Below, piece by piece: positions 34,306 through 43,128 of a DNA stretch of 64,000 nt. The notes beneath the pieces are model-generated. The model saw nothing but the letters and a program-made list of their open reading frames with translations, searched no databases and was not told the DNA's origin. Both the position numbers and the translations under genes were made by a program. The stretch covers positions 62,001 through 126,000 of the forward strand of contig NZ_LMJB01000009.1 of assembly GCF_001429765.1 (NCBI RefSeq), in the 5' to 3' direction. Position 1 is the first letter of the stretch; the number at the start of each line of letters is the position of its first letter. The stretch comes from Flavobacterium sp. Root901 (GTDB lineage Bacteria; Bacteroidota; Bacteroidia; Flavobacteriales; Flavobacteriaceae).

Positions 34306-36135
34306 ATGAGTAATTTCAAAAAAATAGTTCCTTTTATATACCCATATAAAAAATACGCATTCTTAAACATTTTTTTTAATGTTTTATATGCACTTTTCAG
34401 TACCCTTTCGTTTGTAGCATTAATTCCAATGCTTCAGGTTTTATTTGACAAAACAAAGCAAAACAATGTAAAACCGGTATTTCACGGAATTTTAAAAATC
34501 CAGCAATATGGCGAAGATTATCTGAGTTACTATATTACAACAACAAAAGGCACACACGAATCAGGCTATGTTTTGTCTATAATGGTTGCCATCATTATTT
34601 CCATCTTTTTATTAAAAAACTTAGCCGATTATGCCGCTATGTTTTTCATTACTTTTTTACGAAATGGTGTTTTAAGAGATATGCGAAATGCATTATACAA
34701 AAAAACACTGGAACTGCCTTTGGCATTTTATTCTGAAAAAAGAAAAGGAGATGTTATTTCAAGAATTGCCGGCGATGTAAATGAAGTACAAACCTCTTTT
34801 TTAGCAATTTTAGAACTTATTGTAAAAGAACCTTTAACGATTGTTTTCACAATTGTTGCCATGTTAATCATTAGTGCAAAATTAACTTTGTTTGTATTTA
34901 TTTTTATTCCGGTTTCAGGTTACATCATTTCATTAATTGGAAAACAGCTTAAAAAACAATCTACAAAAGCACAGCAGGAACAAGGAACTTTTTTATCTAC
35001 AATTGAAGAAACAATTGGCGGACTGAAAGTTGTAAAAGGATACAATTCTGAAAACTATTTCAACAATGTTTTCAAAAACTCTACCGAACGTTTTTTCAGC
35101 TTATCCAACAGCATTGGTAACCGCCAGAATTTAGCATCGCCAGCCAGCGAATTTATGGGAATCACTGTAATTGCCATATTACTTTGGTATGGAGGCCAGA
35201 TGGTTTTAATTGACAAAACACTAGACGGAGCTGCTTTTATTGCTTACATGGGACTGGCATATAATATTCTAACTCCTGCTAAGGCAATTTCTAAAGCTTC
35301 ATATGGAGTAAAAAGAGGAAATGCTGCCGCAGAACGTGTTTTAGAAATTTTAGATCAGGAAAACACGATTACTTCTAAACCAGATGCAATCGAAAAAACA
35401 ACCTTTGAAGACAATATAACGATTCAGAATATTAACTTTAAATACGAAGATGAAAATGTTTTAAAAGATTTTTCTCTTTATATCAAAAAAGGACAAACTG
35501 TGGCACTTGTTGGTCAATCCGGAAGTGGAAAAAGTACAATTGCTAATTTATTGACTCGTTTTTATGATGTAAACGAAGGTTCAATTTCAATTGACGGAAT
35601 TAACATTAAAGATATGAACCTGCAATCTCTTCGCAGTCTGATGGGATTGGTTACTCAGGACAGTATTTTATTTAATGATACGATAAAAGCAAATATTGCA
35701 CTGGGTAAATTAGATGCTACCGATGACGAAATTATCGAAGCTCTTAAAATTGCCAATGCTTATGAATTTGTAAAAGAATTGCCTTTAGGAATTTACACAA
35801 ACATTGGTGACAGCGGAAACAAACTTTCCGGAGGACAAAAACAACGTTTGTCTATTGCCCGTGCCGTATTGAAAAATCCGCCGATTATGATTTTAGATGA
35901 AGCTACTTCGGCATTAGATACGGAAAGCGAAAAATTTGTTCAGATTGCTCTTGAAAATATGATGCAAAACAGAACTTCTATTGTAATCGCCCACAGACTT
36001 TCAACGATTCAAAAAGCAGATATGATTGTCGTAATGCAGAAAGGAAAAATTGTAGAACAAGGAACTCACGATCAGTTAATTACCCTTAACGGAACTTACA
36101 ACAAACTGGTAACCATGCAGTCTTTCGAATCTTAA
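34306..36135 (+). CDS. MsbA-like ABC exporter (fused permease-ATPase)
   Basis: This 609-residue half-transporter works as a homodimer. An N-terminal six-helix membrane domain (about 1-340) carries the type IV exporter coupling motifs. The C-terminal nucleotide-binding domain shows Walker A GQSGSGKST (about 400), Q-loop LVTQDS, signature LSGGQKQR (about 505), Walker B IMILDEATS and the switch histidine in IAHRLST. This architecture is that of MsbA-type lipid A core flippases and multidrug exporters. Family placement is firm; the substrate is not. It has its own promoter. Confidence 0.88.
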   Translation: MSNFKKIVPFIYPYKKYAFLNIFFNVLYALFSTLSFVALIPMLQVLFDKTKQNNVKPVFHGILKIQQYGEDYLSYYITTTKGTHESGYVLSIMVAIIISIFLLKNLADYAAMFFITFLRNGVLRDMRNALYKKTLELPLAFYSEKRKGDVISRIAGDVNEVQTSFLAILELIVKEPLTIVFTIVAMLIISAKLTLFVFIFIPVSGYIISLIGKQLKKQSTKAQQEQGTFLSTIEETIGGLKVVKGYNSENYFNNVFKNSTERFFSLSNSIGNRQNLASPASEFMGITVIAILLWYGGQMVLIDKTLDGAAFIAYMGLAYNILTPAKAISKASYGVKRGNAAAERVLEILDQENTITSKPDAIEKTTFEDNITIQNINFKYEDENVLKDFSLYIKKGQTVALVGQSGSGKSTIANLLTRFYDVNEGSISIDGINIKDMNLQSLRSLMGLVTQDSILFNDTIKANIALGKLDATDDEIIEALKIANAYEFVKELPLGIYTNIGDSGNKLSGGQKQRLSIARAVLKNPPIMILDEATSALDTESEKFVQIALENMMQNRTSIVIAHRLSTIQKADMIVVMQKGKIVEQGTHDQLITLNGTYNKLVTMQSFES

Positions 36136-36160
36136 GACTTACATATACATCAAATAATCT

Positions 36161-36213
36161 AACACAGATTAAGGAAATATTAAAACTCAGTTTAACTTTC
36201 TTTAATCTGTGTT
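36161..36213. repeat. Hairpin of the CACAGATTAA family
   Basis: AACACAGATTAAGGAAA (36161-36177) pairs with TTTCTTTAATCTGTGTT (36197-36213) with one mismatch. It may act as a terminator for the exporter gene. Its stem shares ACAGATTAA with the hairpins at 1563 and 28342. Confidence 0.75.
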
Positions 36214-36267
36214 TATTTTTATAACTTTAGGTTAGTTAAAGATTGAAATCGTTTAATTCTTTTTAAA

Positions 36268-36969
36268 ATGTATCTTAACAATCCAAACATTAAATTACCT
36301 GCCGATCCTGATACTATAGTTTGGAAATATCTCGACTTATCTAAATTTCTTGATTTATTACTTTCGAAAAAACTATTCATGTCCCGATCTGATAAGTTTG
36401 AAGATCAGTATGAAGGTACTTTTAGTGAACCAACATATGAAGAGATTAAAAAACTGGCTGTAGATAATCCTGACTTTTTAAATTATTACAAAACGCACCG
36501 CGAAAAAGTGGCTATTAGCAGCTGGCATATTAACGAATATGAATCTTTTGCAATGTGGCAGATTTTTACAAAAAACAATGAAGGTTTAGCTATTCAGTCT
36601 ACAATTGGAAGACTTCAAAAAGCGGTTAAACCAGAGAACAATTTTGATCAGTATATTGGTGAAGTAAATTATATTGATTATAAGAAAGAATATATTCCGT
36701 TTGAGGATTTGTTTTTTCCGTTTTTGTTCAAAAGAAAAAGCTTTCAGTACGAGCGTGAAGTACGAATTCTGACTGACACTTCAAAAAGCGACATCAAACT
36801 AAATGACGGTCTAAAAATTAATGTAGATATCAACCAATTAATTGAAAAAATCTACATCCATCCTAAATCTGAAAACTGGTATAAAAAACTCGTAATAGAA
36901 CTAGTAGAGCGATTAGGTTTTGGCTTTGAAATCGAAAAATCCGATCTCGAAAGTGATATATTAATCTAA
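36268..36969 (+). CDS. DUF2971 protein
   Basis: This 233-residue cytoplasmic protein starts with the family pattern (VWKYLDLSKFLDLLLSKKLFMSRSDKFEDQYEG) and contains AISSWHINEYESFAMWQIF, the conserved His/Glu/Ser/Trp block of DUF2971, then FKRKSFQYEREVRIL. The function is unknown; members often occur in accessory or defence-linked regions, but nothing around it points that way. It ends exactly at the first unit of an octamer array: its TAA (36967-36969) is the start of the repeat. Confidence 0.8.
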   Translation: MYLNNPNIKLPADPDTIVWKYLDLSKFLDLLLSKKLFMSRSDKFEDQYEGTFSEPTYEEIKKLAVDNPDFLNYYKTHREKVAISSWHINEYESFAMWQIFTKNNEGLAIQSTIGRLQKAVKPENNFDQYIGEVNYIDYKKEYIPFEDLFFPFLFKRKSFQYEREVRILTDTSKSDIKLNDGLKINVDINQLIEKIYIHPKSENWYKKLVIELVERLGFGFEIEKSDLESDILI

Positions 36970-37183
36970 GGCACTAAGGTTCTGAGATACTAAGATTCTA
37001 AGGTGCTAAGATGCTGTGCTTAGTTTTTTTTTGCCACTGATTAAATGAATTAAAAGGATTGTTTTTTCTACTTTTATCATACTAAAAAGCCTGCTAAAAT
37101 AGCAGGCTTTTTATGTCGAAAGACTAAAAATCTTAGTCCCTTAGAATCTTAGCATCTTAGTACCTCAGAACCTTAGTACCTTA
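36967..37183. repeat. Octamer-array inverted repeat joining two convergent stop codons
   Basis: The left arm, from 36967, has six T(A/G)AGnnnC units in perfect 8-base register. The right arm, read on the minus strand from 37183, has seven such units. The first unit of each arm starts on the TAA stop codon of the flanking gene (DUF2971 gene on plus, lipoprotein gene on minus). A T8 run and half of a GCCACTGATTAA-type hairpin lie inside, with a terminator at 37085-37111. Confidence 0.9.
37085..37111. terminator. Bidirectional terminator inside the octamer element
   Basis: AAAAGCCTGCT/AGCAGGCTTTT arms with a five-base loop, between convergent genes. Confidence 0.9.
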
Positions 37184-37903
37184 AATTGGCTTATAATTCT
37201 TTACCTCCCATTTTTTGGCAGTCAAATCAATATAATTGTAATGCAGAACATCATTTTTATCGAATTGACCGTTTTGGTTGGTATCTTCGATTGTTCTGAA
37301 ATACAAACGGTTTTTTGATTCGATCAGGTTCCAGTCTACCAGTTCCTGAAGATCAGCAGAGATTTTAGTAAAATTCTCCCCGCTGATATCACTTAAATAT
37401 AAAGTTTTTATATCGCTGGTATCTATTTTGCCATCTCTATTGGTATCCGAATCTGTTAAGGTATAAACCATAATTTTATTTTTAGTTTTATCTGCAACGG
37501 TTTTCAAATATGTTGCTGTTAAAATTAAAACCGGTTTATCTGATAAAGGACGAATGGAATCTGAATCTACTTTCTGAAATTTAAGGTTTTGCAAATATCC
37601 TGTAATTTCATATTCGCCTAAATTAGAGATTGTAAAACTTACATCATTAACACTGGAAGATCCGTAACGCGCTTTTGATCCTCTTTCAAAAACTCTTAAA
37701 TCGCCAACCGGATGAATTAAATAATCTGTTCCTTCCATTTGAATAGGAAGATCTGCCACTTCAATTTGAGTCGAATCTGTTTTGGCAACAGTATTCGTTT
37801 TATTAGAAGCATCATAAATTACTTTTGGTTTCTGGACTTCTTCCCGGCAGCTAATTACTGTCCCGACAAGTATTAGGGCGATATATTTAAAATACTTTTT
37901 CAT
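37181..37903 (-). CDS. Lipoprotein with two EF-hand/dockerin-like calcium loops
   Basis: This 240-residue lipoprotein has its lipobox at VISCREE (Cys19). The middle is beta-rich with no family I recognise. The C-terminal third carries two loops of dockerin/EF-hand type, DTNRDGKIDTSD (about 152-163) and DTNQNGQFDKND (about 207-218), each with acidic residues at positions 1, 3, 5, 9 and 12 of a calcium loop. It may bind calcium. It lies downstream of the TonB receptor gene (86-base gap) and could be part of that transcript. Confidence 0.7.
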   Translation of the reverse strand: MKKYFKYIALILVGTVISCREEVQKPKVIYDASNKTNTVAKTDSTQIEVADLPIQMEGTDYLIHPVGDLRVFERGSKARYGSSSVNDVSFTISNLGEYEITGYLQNLKFQKVDSDSIRPLSDKPVLILTATYLKTVADKTKNKIMVYTLTDSDTNRDGKIDTSDIKTLYLSDISGENFTKISADLQELVDWNLIESKNRLYFRTIEDTNQNGQFDKNDVLHYNYIDLTAKKWEVKNYKPI

Positions 37904-37989
37904 CTACAATGGTTATATACGATTATCAAATATACTATTTTTGATTGTATTTTTTATTTTTATTGAATTTTACAAGACAAATTCAGGAC

Positions 37990-40455
37990 TTACAGCCTCG
38001 CATTCAGTTTTACATTAAAAACTCTCGAAGTCATATAATTTGGAATCGCGTATTGATTTTTAGAATACACATCACGAACCCAGGTATTTGTAATAGCATT
38101 TTGATTGTTGAAGATGTTGAAAATTTCCAGTCCAAGCGATAATTCCTTAAAGTTTTTTAACCAGCTTGTTTTAGAGCTCTGCGTACTGCTGTCTACAAAA
38201 ACTTTGGCAAAACCAATATCAGCCCTTCTGTAATCATTTAATCTGTTTTGATATAAATACGGATCAGAATATGCCGGCGCACCGCCCGGCAAACCTGTAT
38301 TGTAAACTAAATTAAGATAGACTTTTACACTTGGAATATTCGGCATATAATCCTGAAACAACATTGCAAACTTTAAACGCTGGTCTGTTGGACGGGCAAT
38401 ATAACCTTTGTTTTCGTAATTTTCTTCTGTTTTTAAATAACCAAAACTAACCCAAGATTCAGTTCCTGGCACAAATTCTCCATTTAGCCTGAAATCCAGT
38501 CCCTGTGCGTATGCTTTTGCATTATTATTGGCTACATATCGAATTCTGACATTATCAATCGAATATACGTTTACATCTGAAAGTGATTTATAGTAAATCT
38601 CCGTTACCCATTTAAAAGGGCGATTCCACATTTTAAAGTTGTAATCGTTACCCAAAACAATATGAACTGCTTCCTGCGCTTTTACATTTGGATTTACAAC
38701 ACCGTCCAAATCACGGAGTTCACGATAAAATGGAGGCTGATGATACAAACCGCCGGAGATTCTGAAAACCATATCCCGGTCCCAATCCGGTTTTATAGCA
38801 AACTGTGCTCTCGGACTTACTACAAATTGATTTTTACCTTCTTCTAAAGCCCTGGAAACATTCCAGCTCTGAAAACGTCCACCAATGTGATACCAAATCT
38901 GGCTTGAACCAAGTGCAGCTTGTTTGTTCCATTGTGCATAACCTGAAAATCGATCGATTGTATTGAAATTTACAGCCCGAATATCCTGATAAGGCAAAAG
39001 CGGACCCGTATATGGCGAATAAGGCTGATTGTTTTCCGGCAGAATAATTACCGGAGGATTTACAGAGAATCCTGCCGAATCGATTACCTCCCACTCTACT
39101 ACTCTGTCACGAATAGATTCTCGTGTATATTTTAAACCAAATTCAAGCTGGCTTTCCTGCCATTCTTTAGAACCTTTAATTTCCATATTGGCAATCAAGG
39201 CATCTAAATCATTTCTGGCGTGATTTAATTGAGAACCTATTCCGCGTGTAAAATCAATATTTGAAGCATCTGTTGGGTTTTCGGCATCAACGTTTCCTAA
39301 ACGGTATTGCGCCAGAATATCAAAATGTTCTTTTTCTGTAGTATGAAATAACGAACCAATAAATTTTAAAGTGAGCGAAGGTGAAACTTTATAAGTCGTT
39401 TTTAAAGCTCCGAAATAAGTATCGTACTGATCTTTTTCCTGGCCTTCATAATAAACCGCAAGCGCCATTGGCTGATCAATGGTTCCAAATTTTGTTTCGC
39501 GTGTTAAAGGCTGATACAAATATTTATTCTGCGAAATATTGCCTAAAAAACTCATCTGCCATTTTTTGGAAATATCATAATTTATATTCGTCTGAATATC
39601 TGCAAAAGTGGGTGTATAATTCGTCTGCGTGTCCTGACTATTTACCAGTAAACTATTATTTCGGTAACGGACTCCTGTTACAGCAGACCATTTTTTATTT
39701 TTTGAAACTAAATCTACAGAAGCGCTCCCTCCCAAAAAACTAGCTTCAAGTGAAGCTCCAAACTGAGTTGGTTTTCGGTACGTAATATCTAAAACTGACG
39801 ATAATTTATCGCCAAATTTAGCCTGAAATCCTCCGGCCGAGAAATCCACATTCTGAACCAAATCTGTATTTGTAAAACTTAATCCTTCCTGCTGACCGGA
39901 GCGAATTAAAAACGGACGATAAACTTCGACTTCGTTTACATAAACTAAATTTTCATCATAACTTCCGCCTCGCACTGCATATTGTGTGCTTAATTCATTG
40001 TTCGAATTTACACCCGGAAGTGTTTTGAGGATATTTTCGATACCGGCATTTGCGCCCGGAATCTTTTTAATTGTTGCAGCATCGACTGTAGTAATTCCCT
40101 GAACCCTTTTTCTGTTTCTGGACGACACAAAAATTTCTCCCATTTGCTCCTGCGAATTATTCATTACAGGATTAAAAACAAAAACTTCGTCTGGCTTTAA
40201 ACTCACCGTAAGACTGATCATTTTTAGAGAAATATGGGTAAAAATAATTGAAGCTTTTTTATTCGAAATTACATCAATTTCAAAAAAACCATTTGCATCA
40301 GACTGTACCGCATTTTTACCTGAAGTAATATTTACATTCGAAACAGGATGATTTTCATTATCTAAAATAACTCCTTTTACATGAGCATTTTGAGCAAATG
40401 AAATACAAGTAAAGCACAAACAAAGTAAAGCGAATATTAACCTGTTTTTATTCAA
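37990..40455 (-). CDS. TonB-dependent receptor with carboxypeptidase-like N-terminal domain
   Basis: This 821-residue outer-membrane receptor has a signal peptide (cut near SFAQNA), then a carboxypeptidase-D regulatory-like beta-sandwich (about 23-110: VKGVILDNENHPVSNVNI), a plug (about 115-220: GIENILKTLPGVN, YAVRGGSYDENLVYVNEVEVY) and a 22-strand barrel ending FNVKLNARL. No SusD gene is adjacent, so it is not a SusCD pair. It is 12 bases downstream of an M23 peptidase gene and probably co-transcribed. The ligand is unknown. Confidence 0.9.
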   Translation of the reverse strand: MNKNRLIFALLCLCFTCISFAQNAHVKGVILDNENHPVSNVNITSGKNAVQSDANGFFEIDVISNKKASIIFTHISLKMISLTVSLKPDEVFVFNPVMNNSQEQMGEIFVSSRNRKRVQGITTVDAATIKKIPGANAGIENILKTLPGVNSNNELSTQYAVRGGSYDENLVYVNEVEVYRPFLIRSGQQEGLSFTNTDLVQNVDFSAGGFQAKFGDKLSSVLDITYRKPTQFGASLEASFLGGSASVDLVSKNKKWSAVTGVRYRNNSLLVNSQDTQTNYTPTFADIQTNINYDISKKWQMSFLGNISQNKYLYQPLTRETKFGTIDQPMALAVYYEGQEKDQYDTYFGALKTTYKVSPSLTLKFIGSLFHTTEKEHFDILAQYRLGNVDAENPTDASNIDFTRGIGSQLNHARNDLDALIANMEIKGSKEWQESQLEFGLKYTRESIRDRVVEWEVIDSAGFSVNPPVIILPENNQPYSPYTGPLLPYQDIRAVNFNTIDRFSGYAQWNKQAALGSSQIWYHIGGRFQSWNVSRALEEGKNQFVVSPRAQFAIKPDWDRDMVFRISGGLYHQPPFYRELRDLDGVVNPNVKAQEAVHIVLGNDYNFKMWNRPFKWVTEIYYKSLSDVNVYSIDNVRIRYVANNNAKAYAQGLDFRLNGEFVPGTESWVSFGYLKTEENYENKGYIARPTDQRLKFAMLFQDYMPNIPSVKVYLNLVYNTGLPGGAPAYSDPYLYQNRLNDYRRADIGFAKVFVDSSTQSSKTSWLKNFKELSLGLEIFNIFNNQNAITNTWVRDVYSKNQYAIPNYMTSRVFNVKLNARL

Positions 40456-40467
40456 AGATTTGGGGAT

Positions 40468-42159
40468 TTATTTTTGTTGACTTCTAAAAAACTGAGTTTC
40501 AAAGATAGTAGAATTTCCTACATTATCAACAACTTCGAGTTTTAAAAAGTTTTCACCTTCAGTCAAATACTGATCATCAAAAGTATGGGTAATTTTTCTG
40601 TTTTTATTTTCATATTCAAATAAAATCCAGCTTCCGTTTAAATAACCGTTATAAGATTTTATTCCGGACAACGAATCACTAATTACAAATTCAATCTTTT
40701 TTTGATTACTAATCCATTTACCTTCCACAGGCTTTGTAATTTTTATAACAGGGGCAATCGTATCGAGCACCAAACCATATTGTCCTAATATTTTTGCCTT
40801 AGCAGTAAAGACATCTCCTTTTCTAATAGTCCCGTTGTAGCTATTCCCTTTTCCAATGTAAAGTTTATCACGAAGCGATTCCGGATACAGCGTATCTTTT
40901 ATTGTAATTGTAAAATTGGAATGCACCGGAACAGTATCATCGTGAATGTAAATTTTATTGTTTTTTACATCAAAATTCAAATTAAAATCATCATAAAAAG
41001 TTCCTGCAGGAAAGAATACTGACATATTATCTTTCTCAAAATTAGAATCCTTATTATAACGAACCAAATACTTAGATTCTGTAGTTTCAGGCTCTATAAG
41101 TGGTGTTGCCGTATCATATTCAATAGGAACCGTAATTGAATTTAAATTTCCGAAATAATCCGAAACTTCAATTCTGTAAGTTGAAGCCAGATTAGGCTGA
41201 GGCGAAATTATGCCGCGAAGAGAATCTGTTTTAATAATACTCAATGCAAAAGGTGTTTTCATAAAAAGCTTCTGAACACGCTGACTTGTTTTTTTATATC
41301 TGGGATAATCAATAAAAGCATTGATGTATCGCATTTCATCAAAAGAATAAGTATTAAACTGATAATTATAATTCTGATTTCCGTTTAAAAATGTTGAAAC
41401 ATTAAAAACACCATTTTTATTAAAAGATACATCATCAGTGTCTACTGCATTAATTCCAAAACCAATTTTTCCGTTTGCTTTTACTTTTCCGGCAAGGTAA
41501 GTTCCATCTTTTTGAAGCGTCATATTTACCAGTAAAGGCTGTTTTGACTGATTGACCGTTGCATTATCTAACGGATAAACATATAAGCCGGACAAAGTTG
41601 GCTTCTTAGTATCTTTAATATTTTGGTCAAAGCCAAAGAAAATTGGATTGATAACAAATTCTGTTTTAGTATCACGGATTTCGAAATGCAGATGCGGACC
41701 TTCAGAAGATCCGGTGTTTCCCGAAAGTGCTATTAATTGTCCTTTTGTAACAGGAAGTTCGTCTGGTTTTGGAAACATTTCAATTTCATATGCTTTTTCC
41801 TGATAATGGGTTTTCTTGACATAATCCTGAATTGGCCCAACTGTAGTCTGCAAATGTCCGTAGACAGAAGTATACCCGTTTGGATGTGTGATATAAATGC
41901 ATTTTCCGTTTCCAAAAGTTGAAATTTTAATCCTTGACACATAGCCGTCAGCAATTGCATACACATTTAATCCTTCTTTCTGATTTGTTTTTAAGTCAAA
42001 ACCGGCATGAAAGTGATTCGGTCTTAATTCACCAAAATTCCCCGAAAGCTGCATTGGAATATCGAGAGGCGGACGAAAATAATCTTTAGGATATTGTGTC
42101 TGGGCAAATAAAAAAGAACTGAATAATAAGGCAAGTACAGATAATTTCATAGGTAACAT
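40468..42159 (-). CDS. M23-family peptidase with LytM domain
   Basis: This 563-residue exported protein has a signal peptide ending near LFAQTQ. The LytM-type zinc peptidase domain lies at the N-terminal end (about 35-180) with HFHAGFDLKT and the HLHFEIR metal motif following GNTGSSEGP; these supply the His/Asp/His ligands. The remaining 380 residues are beta-rich with Ig-like segments. M23 enzymes cut peptidoglycan cross-links. An alternative start three codons downstream (42150) is equally good. It is upstream of and close to the TonB receptor gene. Confidence 0.9.
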   Translation of the reverse strand: MLPMKLSVLALLFSSFLFAQTQYPKDYFRPPLDIPMQLSGNFGELRPNHFHAGFDLKTNQKEGLNVYAIADGYVSRIKISTFGNGKCIYITHPNGYTSVYGHLQTTVGPIQDYVKKTHYQEKAYEIEMFPKPDELPVTKGQLIALSGNTGSSEGPHLHFEIRDTKTEFVINPIFFGFDQNIKDTKKPTLSGLYVYPLDNATVNQSKQPLLVNMTLQKDGTYLAGKVKANGKIGFGINAVDTDDVSFNKNGVFNVSTFLNGNQNYNYQFNTYSFDEMRYINAFIDYPRYKKTSQRVQKLFMKTPFALSIIKTDSLRGIISPQPNLASTYRIEVSDYFGNLNSITVPIEYDTATPLIEPETTESKYLVRYNKDSNFEKDNMSVFFPAGTFYDDFNLNFDVKNNKIYIHDDTVPVHSNFTITIKDTLYPESLRDKLYIGKGNSYNGTIRKGDVFTAKAKILGQYGLVLDTIAPVIKITKPVEGKWISNQKKIEFVISDSLSGIKSYNGYLNGSWILFEYENKNRKITHTFDDQYLTEGENFLKLEVVDNVGNSTIFETQFFRSQQK

Positions 42160-42271
42160 TTTTGCTAAGATAAAAAATTAACAGGGAAAAACCGAGGAAA
42201 AACTCACAAAAACACAATTAATTGAAATTCATTTATTTGTCTATTTTTAATGCAAAAAAATCCAGAAAAAA

Positions 42272-42301
42272 TTGCATTAATAAAAAGGAATACTAACTTT
42301 G
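42272..42301 (+). promoter_or_regulatory. Promoter of the coiled-coil/zapA transcript
   Basis: TTG (42272-42274) and TAACTTTG (42294-42301) are exactly 19 bases apart. The ATG follows 28 bases later. Confidence 0.82.
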
Positions 42302-42329
42302 TAGGATTAAGTAATGAATAGGATTTATA

Positions 42330-42620
42330 ATGAGTGTAATTGCCGAAATAATTGATACTCTTGAATATAAAGTCGAAAAGCTTTTTGAAAAATCAAAAGG
42401 CCTGGAGAAAAACAATCAGGATTTACGATTAGAATTAGCCAAAGCCGTGCAAATTATCCAGAAACAATCTGAAGAAATGGAAGCTTTGAAGAAGCAGTAT
42501 GAAACACTTAAGATAGCCAATTCGTTGCTTGGCAGTGACAACAATAAGAGAGAGACAAAGCTTAAAATAAATTCATTAATTCGCGAAATTGATTACTGTA
42601 TAGCACAACTATCAGACTAG
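42330..42620 (+). CDS. Small coiled-coil protein upstream of zapA (ZapB-like role possible)
   Basis: This 96-residue protein is almost wholly coiled coil (heptads through about residues 10-75: YKVEKLFEKSKGLEKNN, LELAKAVQIIQKQSEEMEALKKQ). There is no signal peptide or membrane segment. It lies five bases before zapA and shares its promoter. A small coiled-coil protein beside ZapA suggests a division-ring partner similar in form to ZapB, but no sequence family match is claimed. Confidence 0.75.
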   Translation: MSVIAEIIDTLEYKVEKLFEKSKGLEKNNQDLRLELAKAVQIIQKQSEEMEALKKQYETLKIANSLLGSDNNKRETKLKINSLIREIDYCIAQLSD

Positions 42621-42625
42621 AAAAC

Positions 42626-42919
42626 ATGGACGGAAAGCTTAGAATTAAAATATCAATTGCAGACCGCGTTTACCCGCTAACGGTTGAACCCGCTCAGGAA
42701 GAAGGACTTAGAAGTGCCTCAAAAAAAATTGATGCTATGATCAAGCAATTTGAAGAAAGTTACGCTGTTCGCGACAAACAAGATGTATTAGCCATGTGCG
42801 CACTGCAATTTGCATCGCAGGTGGAACAAAAACAAATTGATAATGCAATCGATGGAGAAGAAACTATCGAAAGAATTAAAAGATTAAATTTGCTTTTAGA
42901 TCAATATCTCGAAAATTAA
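42626..42919 (+). CDS. zapA: Cell division protein ZapA
   Basis: This 97-residue protein has the ZapA plan: an N-terminal beta-rich head (KLRIKISIADRVYPLTVEPAQEEGLRSASKKIDAMI) followed by a long helix. It binds FtsZ and bundles its filaments at midcell. The length matches the short ZapA of this phylum. It is followed by the 6S-like RNA and rny, echoing the zapA-ssrS neighbourhood of enterobacteria. Confidence 0.93.
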   Translation: MDGKLRIKISIADRVYPLTVEPAQEEGLRSASKKIDAMIKQFEESYAVRDKQDVLAMCALQFASQVEQKQIDNAIDGEETIERIKRLNLLLDQYLEN

Positions 42920-42945
42920 ACGTTCTTTACATAAACTAAGATACT

Positions 42946-43108
42946 GCCTACATTAGTTCACAATTGGTAAACTCAACACTAACAATTTAGAATGAGCAAA
43001 TCGTCGCTACTATAGTATGCCCTCCTTTTGGCTGGGAAACTTGAACAGTGAGTTAGCTCAAAACTTGTCTTTACGAGTTTATACAAGCAATTAATGTAGG
43101 CTTTTTTT
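42946..43108 (+). ncRNA. ssrS: 6S RNA (6S-Flavo type)
   Basis: This is an RNA gene in the 209-base gap between zapA and rny. The 5' end GCCTACATTA (42946-42955) and the 3' end TAATGTAGGC (43092-43101) pair perfectly and close the molecule, which is then followed by T7. The length of about 156 bases, the large internal asymmetric region (the expected open-promoter mimic) and the location downstream of zapA fit 6S RNA, which binds and holds RNA polymerase in stationary phase. The 6S-Flavo family in Rfam is the expected match; I could not run the covariance model. Confidence 0.82.
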
Positions 43109-43128
43109 ATATATAAACCTTAACAAAC

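Noticed and set aside
36268..36969. DUF2971 gene as part of a defence island
   Set aside because: Neighbours are an exporter and a lipoprotein; no nuclease, methylase, toxin or reverse transcriptase genes are near.
36967..37183. Possible CRISPR-like array
   Set aside because: The unit is only 8 bases with no spacers of constant length, and no cas genes are present.
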